From assembly GCF_014023275.1 (NCBI RefSeq), contig NZ_CP054698.1, forward strand, positions 6,223,001 to 6,287,000: 64,000 nt of DNA. The letters run 5' to 3'. The notes under the pieces are model-generated. The model saw only the letters and a list, made by a program, of their open reading frames with translations. It had not been told where the DNA came from and ran no database searches. This DNA comes from Nostoc edaphicum CCNP1411. GTDB taxonomy: Bacteria; Cyanobacteriota; Cyanobacteriia; Cyanobacteriales; Nostocaceae. Made by a program: the position numbers and the translations under genes. Below are positions 36,467-47,457 of this stretch, piece after piece (the stretch's first letter is position 1; the number at the start of each line of letters is the position of its first letter).

Positions 36467-37339
36467 ATGCCAAGTTCCAAAATCTGCCGACGGTCTTTCT
36501 TGTTTTTAGGAGGTGCTGTTTTGGCACAAGGATTAACATTGGCGCTCCCGGCAGTTGCTCAAACTGTGCAAGTGAAAAGGGGTAAGGTAAATGGTTTCTC
36601 TTTTTATCAAACTATTATTGACCTCACTGACCCCAAAACCTTTATTACTATTGGTTTAGCAAATAATGCAACTTTGGCTAATACTAATCAAAAAACTAAC
36701 GGTGATGAAGAATTTAACAATTTAGTGGCTCGTCATCGCGCTGCTGTCGTTGCTAATGGTACTTTTTTTGCCAAAAATGCCCAGAAAACAGTGATGGGTA
36801 ACATGGTAGCGGCAGGGAGATTCCTCAAATATAGCCAATGGGAAAATTTTGGTACTACTTTGGGGTTGCGAGTTGGCAATAAACCGGAAATGGTGACAGC
36901 ACGGGTTGACGGTAAACCGGAATGGAATCAACATTGGTTGTCTATTACCTGTGGGCCTCGATTGTTGAGACAGGGACAAATTTGGCTGAAGCCGGATGTT
37001 GAAGGATTTAAAGATCCTGGTGTTTTAGGTACTGGCGCACGAACTGCGATCGGGTTTCCTGCTGATGGTAAAAAGCTATTTTTGATTAATTTCGATAGTG
37101 GATTAACTTTACAACAAGAAGCGCAAGCGATGAAAGCAATTGGCTGTTACGAAGCGATGAATTTAGATGGTGGTGCATCGAAAGCCTTTGCTGCTAACGG
37201 TAAAATTTTAGTCCCCGCCGGACGCCCACTCACTAATGTAATTGTTGTTTATGATGCCAATAATCCTGCTCCTACTGCTTTACAACAGTCATGGGCAAGG
37301 TTTCAGAAAGGCGATCGCCCCATCATACCTGGTGGTTAA
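36467..37339 (+). CDS. Exported phosphodiester glycosidase family (NAGPA-domain) protein
   Basis: 290 residues from ATG 36467. The N-terminus CRRSFLFLGGAVLAQG with a following AVAQ looks like a twin-arginine signal peptide with cleavage after AVA. The domain shows VVANGTFF, ITCGPRLLRQG, GARTAIGF and the closing AMNLDGGASKAF, all typical of the NAGPA/DUF2233 fold. Members cleave phosphodiester-linked sugars in the periplasm or outside the cell. The gene stands alone. Confidence 0.85.
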   Translation: MPSSKICRRSFLFLGGAVLAQGLTLALPAVAQTVQVKRGKVNGFSFYQTIIDLTDPKTFITIGLANNATLANTNQKTNGDEEFNNLVARHRAAVVANGTFFAKNAQKTVMGNMVAAGRFLKYSQWENFGTTLGLRVGNKPEMVTARVDGKPEWNQHWLSITCGPRLLRQGQIWLKPDVEGFKDPGVLGTGARTAIGFPADGKKLFLINFDSGLTLQQEAQAMKAIGCYEAMNLDGGASKAFAANGKILVPAGRPLTNVIVVYDANNPAPTALQQSWARFQKGDRPIIPGG

Positions 37340-37759
37340 AAGCTTTTGATTGAGGGGTGCTGAAGTGCGTAGCTTGCCGCCGTAGGCTAAAGGCGATCGC
37401 TTATTCAACTAGCGTTGCAAGGGTACATATTACTTTTACAAATAGACCTTAAATTAGTGATAATACGCAATGAACTATATTAAAACATACAAAATCAAAT
37501 AATTAAAGTGAAGTAGTGACACTTAAATAAACAGACACTATAGTAATGAAATTGACTAACTCTCATATATAGCAGGTTAGTTGAATAATACTTACAAGTC
37601 AGTTAAGAAACTGAAAACGCTAAAAAATTAGCTTTTTCAGTTCGGCATAAACTATACCGAAAGTGTCAACTTTCGGCTACTTTGTTCTGCCTTAAAACAG
37701 CAATACCCGCAGGTTAATATCTCAAGTTTCTGAAAAATTGATTTAGGTAGGTAGAAGTT
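37340..37759. other. Leader region of the RTX gene with two hairpins
   Basis: 420 bp with no gene. Two inverted repeats stand close together: CTGAAAACGCTAA/TTAGCTTTTTCAG with an AAAA loop (37611-37640, one mismatch), and CCGAAAGT/ACTTTCGG with a GTCA loop (37657-37676). They may be a weak terminator followed by a leader structure. The rest is AT-rich. Confidence 0.6.
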
Positions 37760-39223
37760 ATGGCAATTATCAATGGTACTAACGCTAATGACAACCTCTA
37801 TGGCTTCGGGGGCGGTGACAGTCTCTATAGCTTCGGAGGCGATGATGTCCTGAATATTAGCAATTCTTCTGGGAAAAACCTCTTAGATGGCGGTTCTGAA
37901 AACGATCAAATTTATGCTGTAGCTACCACTGGCAACAATACCCTCAAGGGAGGAAGTGGGGATGATTATTTAGATGTTTCTGTTTCTTCTGGGAATAACA
38001 TCCTCTATGGGGATGCAGGAAATGACGAATTTTTGATTCAGGATAGTTTTGGCAAAAATATTGTTTCAGGGGGAACTGGCTCTGATAAATTTTACGCATA
38101 TAGAGTCAATGGCGCTAACACTCTGGATGGTGGGAATGGCAATGATTCCTTCTATTTGAGCGCCTCATATATCGCTCCCCCTGTTTTAGTAACCCAAACG
38201 GTAAATGGGGGTACAGGTTCGGATTATTTGGAAGTTAATTACAGTAGCTATACTACCAAAGGAATCACCTCGACTTTCAATGCAACCACTAACCAAGGCT
38301 CGATTACGGCTGGTACGAATCGAGTTAGCTATAAGAATATTGAGCGATTCAATATCACTGGTACAGCCTACGCTGACAATATTATTGGGGGCAATGGCGA
38401 AGATGTGCTCAATGGTGGCATTTCTGGCAATGATACAATTAGTGGGGGTGCAGGTAACGATTACCTCGATATTTCCTACTCGTCTGGCAATAAAATTGTG
38501 AATGGAGACGATGGTAAAGATACCTTTTACGCATATTCAGCCAAGGGTGCTAACACTCTAAATGGGGGGAATGGCGATGACACCTTTTATTTGATCGCCC
38601 CAACTACAGCCCCCGCTGTTTTAGTGACTCAAACGGTAAATGGGGGTGCAGGTTCGGATTATTTGGAAGTCAATTACAGTAGCTATACTACCAAAGGAAT
38701 CACCTCGACTTTCAATGCAACCACTAACCAAGGCTCAATTACAAGTGGCACAAATCAAGTTCTCTACAAAAATATTCAAGGACTAAATATCAGTGGTACA
38801 GTCTACGCCGACAATATTATCGGGGGTAATAGTAGCGATGTGCTATTTGGATACAATGGCAACGATCTCCTGACTGGAGGGGAAGGCAGTGATATTCTGT
38901 ACGGGGGAGATGGCACTGATACTTTTGCGTTCAATAATTACAATCAAGGCATTGATACTCTCGTTGACTTCGACACGACTGATGAAGTTATTCAGGTATC
39001 GGCTACTGGTTTCGGCGGCTCTTTAGCAGTAGGTACACTCTCCGCTGGTAAGTTTACCATCGGTTCATCTGCAAGTGCGATCGCTCAACGATTTATTTAC
39101 GACAATATTACAGGTGCGCTGTTCTTTGACCAAGATGGCAGCGCTGGCGCTTTTGCTCAGGTACAATTCGCGCAACTCAGCAGTGAAATGTCACTAAAAG
39201 CAACTCATTTTGTTGTTGTCTAA
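37760..39223 (+). CDS. RTX-type (hemolysin-like calcium-binding repeat) secreted protein
   Basis: 487 residues, rich in Gly, Asp, Asn and Ser. Nonapeptide-like motifs recur (GGSGDDYLD, GGAGNDYLD, GGNGDDTFY, GGEGSDILYGGDGTDTF). The C-terminal ~100 residues (TLVDFDTTDEVIQVSA, GALFFDQDGSAGAFAQVQFAQL) match the type I secretion C-terminus common in cyanobacterial RTX proteins. There is no N-terminal signal peptide, as expected. About 145 residues are tandemly duplicated. It probably binds calcium and is exported to the surface or matrix. Confidence 0.9.
   Translation: MAIINGTNANDNLYGFGGGDSLYSFGGDDVLNISNSSGKNLLDGGSENDQIYAVATTGNNTLKGGSGDDYLDVSVSSGNNILYGDAGNDEFLIQDSFGKNIVSGGTGSDKFYAYRVNGANTLDGGNGNDSFYLSASYIAPPVLVTQTVNGGTGSDYLEVNYSSYTTKGITSTFNATTNQGSITAGTNRVSYKNIERFNITGTAYADNIIGGNGEDVLNGGISGNDTISGGAGNDYLDISYSSGNKIVNGDDGKDTFYAYSAKGANTLNGGNGDDTFYLIAPTTAPAVLVTQTVNGGAGSDYLEVNYSSYTTKGITSTFNATTNQGSITSGTNQVLYKNIQGLNISGTVYADNIIGGNSSDVLFGYNGNDLLTGGEGSDILYGGDGTDTFAFNNYNQGIDTLVDFDTTDEVIQVSATGFGGSLAVGTLSAGKFTIGSSASAIAQRFIYDNITGALFFDQDGSAGAFAQVQFAQLSSEMSLKATHFVVV
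38183..38847 (+). repeat. 435-bp tandem duplication inside the RTX gene
   Basis: The segment starting GTTTTAGTAACCCAAACGG at 38183 recurs at 38618 as GTTTTAGTGACTCAAACGG. The ~65 bp from AGTAGCTATACTACC onward is identical in both. The 435-bp offset is exactly 145 codons, so the frame is kept. Similarity extends upstream through the GANTL.GGNG.D motif. Confidence 0.85.
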
Positions 39224-39435
39224 GTTCTACGCATAAATACCAATAAATCCCAGAAAAACCAACCGCAGAGGCACAGAAAAAACCGATAAATAAGAGTTTG
39301 AGAGAGTTTTTGCGCCTGCCCCCTGCCCCCTGCCTCTCAAAGGTGTCGCAACTAGGCTCGTTGTAGACATCACTTCTCTCAAGGTCAAGGTATTATGTAC
39401 TCGAACACCGTGCAGCATAAAACCTGAGGTTTTGC

Positions 39436-40428
39436 ATGAAAGTAGCAGTTTTCAGTACAAAAGCCTACGATCGGCAGTTTTTGTCAGCTGCAAATTCTCC
39501 CATCCAACACGAGTTAGTGTTTTTTGAACCCCGTTTAAATCGGGATACGGCTATCCTTGCTGCCGGATTTCCGGCGGTTTGCGTATTTGTGCATGATCAG
39601 GTTGATGCCCCAACTTTAGAGCTTCTCGCCTCACGGGGAACTCGCCTGGTTGTCCTTCGCTGTGCAGGGTTTAACAATGTAGACTTACAAGCCGCAGCAG
39701 ATTTAGGAATTACCGTTGTGCGTGTTCCCGCCTATTCACCTTATGGGGTAGCAGAACATGCCGTAGGATTGATTTTGAGCCTAAATCGCAAAATTCATCG
39801 TGCCTATAACCGTGTCCGGGAAGGCAATTTTTCCCTAGATGGACTGTTGGGATTTAATTTGCATGAACGCACAGTGGGAATTGTCGGCACCGGCAAAATC
39901 GGTCTGATTTTAGGACAGATTATGAAAGGGTTCGGCTGTAACCTACTCGCCTATGACGTTTATCGGAATCCCGAATTGGAGGCGCTAGGTGGAAAGTATG
40001 TAGAACTACCTGAGCTATTTGCCAACTCCGATATTATCTCCCTGCATTGCCCCCTAACTCCCGAAACCCATCACTTGATTAACACTGAGGCTATAGAAAA
40101 GATTAAGCCAGGTGTGATGCTAATTAATACTAGCCGAGGAGCGCTGATTGATACCCAAGCCGTGATTGAGGGATTGAAGTCTGGTAAAATTGGCTATCTT
40201 GGTGTAGATGTCTACGAACAAGAATCGGAATTGTTCTTTGAGGATTTGTCTGGAGAAATTATTCAAGATGATATTTTCCAACGTCTGACAACGTTCCCCA
40301 ATGTACTCATTACCGGACATCAAGCCTTTTTTACCGCAGAAGCTCTCTACAATATTGCAGAAACAACTTTTGCTAATATTACCGATGTTGAACAAGGTCG
40401 TTCTTGTGCAAATGAAATTCGTGCCTAA
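39436..40428 (+). CDS. D-lactate dehydrogenase-type 2-hydroxyacid dehydrogenase
   Basis: 330 residues. The NAD-binding motif [10 protein letters not shown] is near residue 152. Catalytic Arg lies in [10 protein letters not shown], Glu in the VDVYEQES region, and His in [13 protein letters not shown]. The [18 protein letters not shown] helix is typical of the LdhA/fermentative D-LDH subgroup. It reduces pyruvate or a related 2-oxo acid with NADH in the cytoplasm. It has no operon partner, with repeat DNA on either side. Confidence 0.9.
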   Translation: MKVAVFSTKAYDRQFLSAANSPIQHELVFFEPRLNRDTAILAAGFPAVCVFVHDQVDAPTLELLASRGTRLVVLRCAGFNNVDLQAAADLGITVVRVPAYSPYGVAEHAVGLILSLNRKIHRAYNRVREGNFSLDGLLGFNLHERTVGIVGTGKIGLILGQIMKGFGCNLLAYDVYRNPELEALGGKYVELPELFANSDIISLHCPLTPETHHLINTEAIEKIKPGVMLINTSRGALIDTQAVIEGLKSGKIGYLGVDVYEQESELFFEDLSGEIIQDDIFQRLTTFPNVLITGHQAFFTAEALYNIAETTFANITDVEQGRSCANEIRA

Positions 40429-40706
40429 ACCTTTAGCAATCTAAAATCTCAAATCCAAAATTGTGTTACCGAAGAAAGGCAGAGGGCAGAAGGCAGGAGG
40501 AAGAAAATATATTTTTTGCCCTCTGGCACAGGGTTTAGAGCAAGTAAATTTATTTATGCAAAACAAAAAATACGGTTTCCTTGTTAAATCCCCTAAATTT
40601 ATTTATGGGGATTCCCTCCTGCCTCCTGCCTTCGTCCTCCTGCCTCCTTAACTCATAAATTGTTAACACCTTTGCTCCCAGATATAACCAAAGTGATACA
40701 CTACAT
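40429..40706. repeat. Inverted GGCAGAAGGCAGGAGG / CCTCCTGCCTTC repeat region
   Basis: Tandem AGGCAG-type units near 40478-40503 face CCTCCTGCC units near 40615-40650, forming a long imperfect hairpin between the dehydrogenase gene and the thiC leader. Related AGAAGGCAGGAGG units occur near 48903-48922 and 49027. Confidence 0.65.
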
Positions 40707-42181
<1,475 letters not shown>

Positions 42182-42503
42182 TAGATGACCCTCTTGTTGT
42201 AGAGACGCTAAATTTTACCTTGTTCTCAGTCTCTAACTGGGAATCTGTCGCCTTTTTTACTTGCGGCGGCAGCGCAATGATATCATGTCCGCTTAATCAA
42301 GCTGAATAAAAATGTTCGTAGTAAGGACTTTAGTCCTGCCTTTGAGGACTGAAGTCCCCACTACAAACTGTTTATTATAGGTGATTTGGCGGACATCATA
42401 ATTGGTGTAGATGATTGGTTTTTCAAGACGCGATAAATCGCGTCTCTACATGAGGGTTTTGTTACTCATTCTGAACTGTATTGAATTTTAAAAGGGTATT
42501 GGC
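42182..42503. other. Intergenic region with nested elements
   Basis: It holds a hairpin AAGGACTTTAGTCCTGCC/GGACTGAAGTCC within a pair of ATGTCCGC/GCGGACAT ends (about 42287-42388), abutting a 5'-truncated CAATAC-family element (42390-42483). No gene is present. Confidence 0.65.
42390..42483. mobile_element. 5'-truncated CAATAC-family element
   Basis: The right end TCTGAACTGTATTG and the core AAGACGCGATAAATCGCGTC match, in inverse, the intact copy at 48923-49026, including TGAGGGTTTTGTTACTCATT. The left end is missing where another inverted-repeat element begins. Confidence 0.7.
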
Positions 42504-44492
42504 TTAAAATCCAATTTCAATGGTTAAGCTGCGAATTTTTCCTGTATCTGCGTTAGCTTTATCTGCAACTTCAATTGTCCAGGTTCCTTGGGGACTTTTA
42601 CCCTTAAAGGCAGCAAGTTTTGGGGTGTTTACCTCGTCATAAGTTGTTTTAATATTATCTGTAGCTCCGCCCTGGCGATCGTGCAAAATGATGGGAAGTA
42701 TGCCTATTTGCACTGGGGGAAGGAGAGTAACTACAAGATCCCCAATATAAGTATGCTCAATGTCTACATTAACTTTGATGGATTTCAGCAGGCTGGTATT
42801 AGCGATCGCCAATGACAATGTTGATACTTGCAAATCGTTAATTGGGATATCTTGGACTGCTTGGAATCTGCTAATAGGCGATGTTTGAGGTGGCTTGGCC
42901 AATTCCACAGCTTTGAGGGCATTCATTCGACCGTAACCGTAGAAGGGACTGCGACCACTGGCATCATATTTACCTCCGGCTGAGTCAATGCGATCGCAGG
43001 AGCGTTTAATAATATCTCGTACTTCGTCCCAACGCAGATTTGGGTTTCTGGCAATAATCAAGGCTGCTACACCGGCTGCACCTGGACAAGCACTAGAGGT
43101 TCCGCCGAATTCGTTCGTGTAGTTGCCTCCGGCGTCACCCAGATTTTGATTACCCGAATTATAACCAAGTACACCAGAGCGATCGGCTGTCCAAATTCCA
43201 GGGGTTTGGGAACTGTCGCCGTTGTTGCTAGGGAAAGCACACCAGACCGCTTTACCAAAGTCACTATAAGCGCTTCTCGTGCCGTAGTCGTTACAAGCTG
43301 CCACGGCAATTACCTTTTGGTAGCTGGCGTAGCCGTCGTTATCCACGCTTTCGTTACCATTACCAGCCGCGAATAAAATTACACAGCCTTTGCCGTTGCG
43401 CCCTTTATTGATTGCAAAGTCTATAGCAAGTCTTGTGGAATCAGGCAGAGGTACTTTTTGATTGTGTGCAGGATCATTTGGCTCAAACCAAGTACCATCT
43501 GATGGCCCCCAGCTACAAGAAATAACATCAGCACCATTTTGAGCCGCCCAAATAAAAGCATCTGCTTCATCCTGTGAACCCAGCGCCGAAGCTAATCGAA
43601 TCGGCATCAGTTTTGCACCTGGTGCTACACCAGATGCACCAAAGTTGCCGTTTCCACAAGCTACTCCGGCACAAGCTGTCCCGTGATTATTGTCGTTTCC
43701 CGGTCTGGGATTGTTCGTTTTACGTGTGACATCACGCGGAGCAACAATCTTGCCAGAGGAACGGAACTCTTCATGATCAAGATCCACACCGTCATCGACA
43801 ATTGCAATAATCGTCCCAGTGCCATCGCTTAACTTCCAAGCGGCCTCAACATTGGCATGGGCGTTAATTACCTTACCATTAATGGTTGTTTGCTTTAAGT
43901 GCCACTGCTGCGGAAAAACCTGACGTTGGCGTGATTCACGCACTAGTTCAGGATGGCACAGTTCCACTAATTCTTCATTCAGAAGTCTCTCGGCGATGTC
44001 AAAGACGGCTATACCAGTATTGGCAGGTGCACTGACAAAGTAAGCATTTCGTGCATATTCAAGTTGGCGTTTAATTGTTAAACCGTAACGTCCTAATATC
44101 TCTTGGCAAACTCTTGACTCTTCTTCGTTATCGAATTTAACAAAGAGGTTTTCGGTGTAAATTACAGGTTGTTGGGATACTGGATCAATCAGGACACGTC
44201 CGGCAAATTGGACTTCAGACTCGTTGTTGAGAATTTCACGGGCGCGATCGCGCAAAGCTACACCCTGATTCGGAACTTTCGCTTGCAGAATTTCTACACC
44301 CGCTTGGCGAAACCGCGTTGTTAACTCAAATTGATTGAGGATGCTACGAGCGACAGGTGAGACAGGTGCAACTTCAAAGGATCTTGCACCGATAAGAGTG
44401 CTGCGGCTTTCGGTACGCACTACAACGTGTTCGTTACTGATAGCAAGTTCATACTGTTGGCCATTCTGTCCACCATAGCGAACCTGAACCAT
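42504..44492 (-). CDS. prcA: PrcA-type calcium-dependent subtilisin-like protease
   Basis: 662 residues. The N-terminal ~190 residues are a prodomain-like region. The S8 catalytic domain follows, with Asp233 (AIVDDGVDLDH), His270 (NNHGTACAG), the oxyanion Asn region FAAGNGN and Ser466 (FGGTSSACPGAAG). The C-terminal ~120 residues form a proprotein-convertase P domain (INDLQVSTLSLAI ... GTWTIEVADKANADTG). Length and layout match the Anabaena calcium-dependent protease PrcA, as I recall it. No classic signal peptide is present. A prodomain-like protein is encoded divergently next door. Confidence 0.85.
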   Translation of the reverse strand: MVQVRYGGQNGQQYELAISNEHVVVRTESRSTLIGARSFEVAPVSPVARSILNQFELTTRFRQAGVEILQAKVPNQGVALRDRAREILNNESEVQFAGRVLIDPVSQQPVIYTENLFVKFDNEEESRVCQEILGRYGLTIKRQLEYARNAYFVSAPANTGIAVFDIAERLLNEELVELCHPELVRESRQRQVFPQQWHLKQTTINGKVINAHANVEAAWKLSDGTGTIIAIVDDGVDLDHEEFRSSGKIVAPRDVTRKTNNPRPGNDNNHGTACAGVACGNGNFGASGVAPGAKLMPIRLASALGSQDEADAFIWAAQNGADVISCSWGPSDGTWFEPNDPAHNQKVPLPDSTRLAIDFAINKGRNGKGCVILFAAGNGNESVDNDGYASYQKVIAVAACNDYGTRSAYSDFGKAVWCAFPSNNGDSSQTPGIWTADRSGVLGYNSGNQNLGDAGGNYTNEFGGTSSACPGAAGVAALIIARNPNLRWDEVRDIIKRSCDRIDSAGGKYDASGRSPFYGYGRMNALKAVELAKPPQTSPISRFQAVQDIPINDLQVSTLSLAIANTSLLKSIKVNVDIEHTYIGDLVVTLLPPVQIGILPIILHDRQGGATDNIKTTYDEVNTPKLAAFKGKSPQGTWTIEVADKANADTGKIRSLTIEIGF

Positions 44493-45093
44493 AGTTTAAT
44501 CTCCTGGGATATTTGTGTTGAAAATTAGGCATTGGGAAACCGTATTATGCACTACTTTTAAAGCTGGCTGCACACTTGAAGAAGAATTCAGAATTCAGAA
44601 GTCAGAATGGGCTAAACGCCCCGCTACCGCTAACAGGAGTCAGAATCTAATCAGTCGGGGATTCAGAGCGGCGCAGGAATTGTTGCACCACCAAATCTAC
44701 GATTTGGTGGGGGTATTAAACCCGGTTATTCAGACGCAACTCGAAAATACTCGCTTGCCGCCGGCGCTATCCACCAGTCATACAGAAAACATTGCTGAAT
44801 TCTGACTCCTGACTCCTGAATTCTGTTTAATAATGAGCTTACATTTAGTTTATGGATGCTTCTTATTTCATGTGTTATATGTGTATTACGGCATCGAAAA
44901 GACACAGCTTAAATAGAATTTAATCTCTCTAAGTTCATACAAGCCTTCGATTCGTTTTTCCCGAAAAGAGGGGATTCAAAGTTTGGTTGCTTTAAGAATC
45001 TTCATCATCAGTAGGGAAAGCTGTACATCCCAATAAAAGATTTGTATTTAGTACCACTGAAAAACGCTATAATATCATTAGAACTTGAGAAAG
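44493..45093. other. Divergent intergenic region between the protease and prodomain-like genes
   Basis: 600 bp. A repeat element fills 44584-44823. The remaining ~270 bp upstream of 45094 is AT-rich and could hold the promoter for the prodomain-like gene. An open frame at 44515-44805 is made of repeat sequence. Confidence 0.65.
44584..44823. repeat. Inverted-repeat element with GAATTCAGAATTCAGAA ends
   Basis: GAATTCAGAATTCAGAAGTC on the left faces CTGAATTCTGACTCCTGACT on the right, like the element at 9325-9519. Inside is a stable CCACCAAATC-TAC-GATTTGGTGG hairpin and a GGAGTCAGAATC internal copy. The ~240-bp element has no convincing coding content. Confidence 0.65.
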
Positions 45094-45648
45094 ATGTTTT
45101 ATTTTCCGGTTGAGTCTTTTCTACAGGTGTACTCTCTACCCCTGACTGCTGAAGTGAGATTTCAAAACGACTATTTTTCTGAATATCCACAACAAATTCG
45201 CGTTGGCAGCAATCGCACTGCTGTATCCTACACTCGTAAGCCTGGGTACTATGCAATACATTACAATCAACCCAGCACCGTGCCATCAGGAGCAATTTTA
45301 CAACTTAACGACGGTGCTATTGCAGTTTTTCCAGGCGAACCCAATCAATCAGAGTCGGGTAAACTGAGTCCGATTTACACAGTACTACCCAATGGTTCCC
45401 TAGCAGTGCCAACTGGACTGGTTTTCATCCGCTTTGCTAAAGGCGTTGATGTGGATTCGCAGCGCGAGTTAATTAATCGAGCGGGTTATGAAGTAGCGCA
45501 AACCCTTTCTTATGCACCTCACACGGCTTGGTTGCGTGCCCAATCTGGTAATATTGCTGATGCGATCGCTAGGATTCCTCAGTTAGAAGCAATTCCTAAT
45601 GTTGAGAATGTTGAACCTCAAATGCTTATGGAAAGAGGTTTGAGATAG
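45094..45648 (+). CDS. Stand-alone subtilisin-prodomain-like protein
   Basis: 184 residues from ATG 45094 with GAGAAAG just upstream. The C-terminal ~75 residues (VFIRFAKGVDVDSQRELINR, AGYEVAQTLSYAPHTAWLRA, IPNVENVEPQ) line up with residues about 117-190 of the PrcA-like protease (LFVKFDNEEESRVCQEILGR, YGLTIKRQLEYARNAYFVSA, LVELCHPE). No catalytic domain follows. It could act in trans as an inhibitor or folding helper of the divergently encoded protease. This is inference from similarity and adjacency. An upstream TTG at 45085 is an alternative start. Confidence 0.65.
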   Translation: MFYFPVESFLQVYSLPLTAEVRFQNDYFSEYPQQIRVGSNRTAVSYTRKPGYYAIHYNQPSTVPSGAILQLNDGAIAVFPGEPNQSESGKLSPIYTVLPNGSLAVPTGLVFIRFAKGVDVDSQRELINRAGYEVAQTLSYAPHTAWLRAQSGNIADAIARIPQLEAIPNVENVEPQMLMERGLR

Positions 45649-45804
45649 ATTGCTAGCGCATTTTTACGTTAATTACATTTTCCTAGTTAACGGTAATATA
45701 AGTACCATGTATGATTTAGAATCTAAACAAAATCCCCTAATTAGAGCAGAGTTTCAAGAAAAACTTGCCCAATATTTAGCGATTCGTAAGTTCACCCAGA
45801 GCGT

Positions 45805-45945
45805 ATGCAGGTATGGTTTTGGGACGAGAGTGGTTTCAGTTTACGTGTAATTCGTCGTAAAAATTGGGGTAAGCGAGGACGGCGCAAAAATCTTACAGGA
45901 CAACGGCGACGTGGACGGGTCAATGTCATGGGAGAAATTCGGGTT
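45805..45945 (+). pseudogene. IS630-family transposase fragment
   Basis: About 46 codons read VWFWDESGFSLRVIRRKNWG then a Lys/Arg-rich stretch ending GRVNVMGEIR. This matches the DDE-region segment around the second Asp-Glu of IS630-type transposases. Neither the N-terminal helix-turn-helix part nor the C-terminal Glu region is present, and the similarity stops shortly before the amidohydrolase gene end. It is a remnant only. The short open frame just upstream (from 45707) was not identified. Confidence 0.7.
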
Positions 45946-45975
45946 GTTTTCCGCAGTTCTGTATTTCTTTGTCTT

Positions 45976-47376
45976 TTACAACCCCATAACCGTGCGATAA
46001 TGAGCCTCGATTTGCGCGACGGTTTCAGACTTACGCTTTGTCTCCCATTGACTGCGGTTAAATAATTCTTGTCGCAATTCATCAACGTTAATTGTGGTAA
46101 TTTTACCATCAGCAACAATTTGCTTACCATTCACCCAAACACTATCTACAACATTACTAGGACGACCTAAAACTAGCAAACCAATGGGATCTGTACGGGG
46201 TAATAATGATAAATTGGTGAGGTCATAAAGTACCAAATCTGCTTGTTTCCCCACAGTTAGGGAACCAAGTTTATCTGCTATATTCAGACCCTTTGCGCCT
46301 CCCAAAGATGCCATTTCTACTGCTTGTCTGGGTGTAATCCAGTGTTGATAATCTGAGTCTGTAATATTATGTAAAATAGAACCAATTTTGATAGCTTCTA
46401 GCAAATCTTGAGAGTCATTACTCGAAGCACCATCACAACCAAAAGTTACATTTACCCCAGCTTGGCGATATTTTAAAATTGGGGCGATGCCACTACCTAA
46501 ACGCAGATTACTTAAGGGGTTATGAACAACTGTAGATTGAGTTTCGGCGAGGATGGCGATATCAGCATCATTTAACCAAACACAATGGGCTAGTGTTGTG
46601 CGATCGCTCAAAAATCCGATTCGTTTCAAATGTTCCACAGCAGTACAACCGTACTTTTCTTGAGCGAGTTTTTCCTGTGCCCTGGTTTCAAGTAAATGGG
46701 AGTGACGACAAAGATTGTAGCGATCGCTTAACTCAGTACATCCCTGAAATAAAGCATCAGTACACAATTGAATTCCCGTTGGCGCAACTAAAATATTTAC
46801 ACCCTCATCTGGGCGATGAAACTGTCTTACCGCCTCTTCAATAATTTCCAATGTTGCCGCAGTTGAGCGAAAATAAGGCTCATGAGTTTGGGTTGATTCC
46901 CCGGATGGAATACCTGCGGTGAGAGATTCATCTTGAATTAAGGGGGCGATAAAGGCGCGAATTCCCACTTCTCTGTAAGCGCGAGTTGCAATGGCGATCG
47001 TTTCTAACTCAAGTCCGGGAATTAACACCAGATGATCTACCACACTTGTCCCGCCGGAAAGTAAGGTTTCCACCGCAGTCCCCAAGGCGCTGAGATAAAC
47101 CTCTTCGGGATCGAGGGGGGCAAAATCATACAATTCCGCCAACCATAATTCTAAAGGGAACATTGACATGATTCCTCGCTGCCACATCTCTGATGAGTGG
47201 GTGTGGGCGTTGAAAAATCCAGGTAGCAACAGCTTATTTTTGCCATCTATGGCAGTGCCGATTACTTGTAGATTAGGGGAAATGGCTGCGATCGCACCAT
47301 CTACAATCTGTACATCTACCGTTGCATAATCATCACTGACGGCAATTAAAACATTCTGGATGGTGAAATTTAGCAT
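45976..47376 (-). CDS. Amidohydrolase (TRZ/ATZ/SsnA-type deaminase family)
   Basis: 466 residues. A metal-dependent amidohydrolase barrel with the HXH motif NAHTHSSE near residue 57, GTSVVDH, the metal His in RHSHLLET, the second His in TLAHCVWL, and the catalytic Asp in FGCDGASSND. The closing LGSLTVGKQADLVLYD is typical of guanine/8-oxoguanine deaminase and chlorohydrolase relatives. It hydrolyses a C-N bond of a purine, triazine or related ring, but the substrate is unknown. It is divergent from the hydrolase at 47458, with an 81-bp shared upstream gap. Confidence 0.85.
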   Translation of the reverse strand: MLNFTIQNVLIAVSDDYATVDVQIVDGAIAAISPNLQVIGTAIDGKNKLLLPGFFNAHTHSSEMWQRGIMSMFPLELWLAELYDFAPLDPEEVYLSALGTAVETLLSGGTSVVDHLVLIPGLELETIAIATRAYREVGIRAFIAPLIQDESLTAGIPSGESTQTHEPYFRSTAATLEIIEEAVRQFHRPDEGVNILVAPTGIQLCTDALFQGCTELSDRYNLCRHSHLLETRAQEKLAQEKYGCTAVEHLKRIGFLSDRTTLAHCVWLNDADIAILAETQSTVVHNPLSNLRLGSGIAPILKYRQAGVNVTFGCDGASSNDSQDLLEAIKIGSILHNITDSDYQHWITPRQAVEMASLGGAKGLNIADKLGSLTVGKQADLVLYDLTNLSLLPRTDPIGLLVLGRPSNVVDSVWVNGKQIVADGKITTINVDELRQELFNRSQWETKRKSETVAQIEAHYRTVMGL

Positions 47377-47457
47377 ATTTAACCTTGATTAAGTAATTGT
47401 ATTTTCAACTGAATTTCAAGTTACAAAATAGGAACTGGTGTTGGGTATTGCAATTTT

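Noticed and set aside
42504..44492. Possibility that the subtilase is inactive
   Set aside because: Asp, His, Asn and Ser motifs are all present in order, and the P domain is complete.
44515..44805. 96-codon plus-strand open frame between the protease and prodomain-like genes
   Set aside because: Most of it is the inverted-repeat element at 44584-44823, including its hairpin; the peptide has no family features.
45650..45850. 66-codon frame upstream of the transposase fragment
   Set aside because: Part of it (from 45707) looks protein-like, but it has no recognisable family and joins the IS630 fragment out of frame. Not called as a gene.
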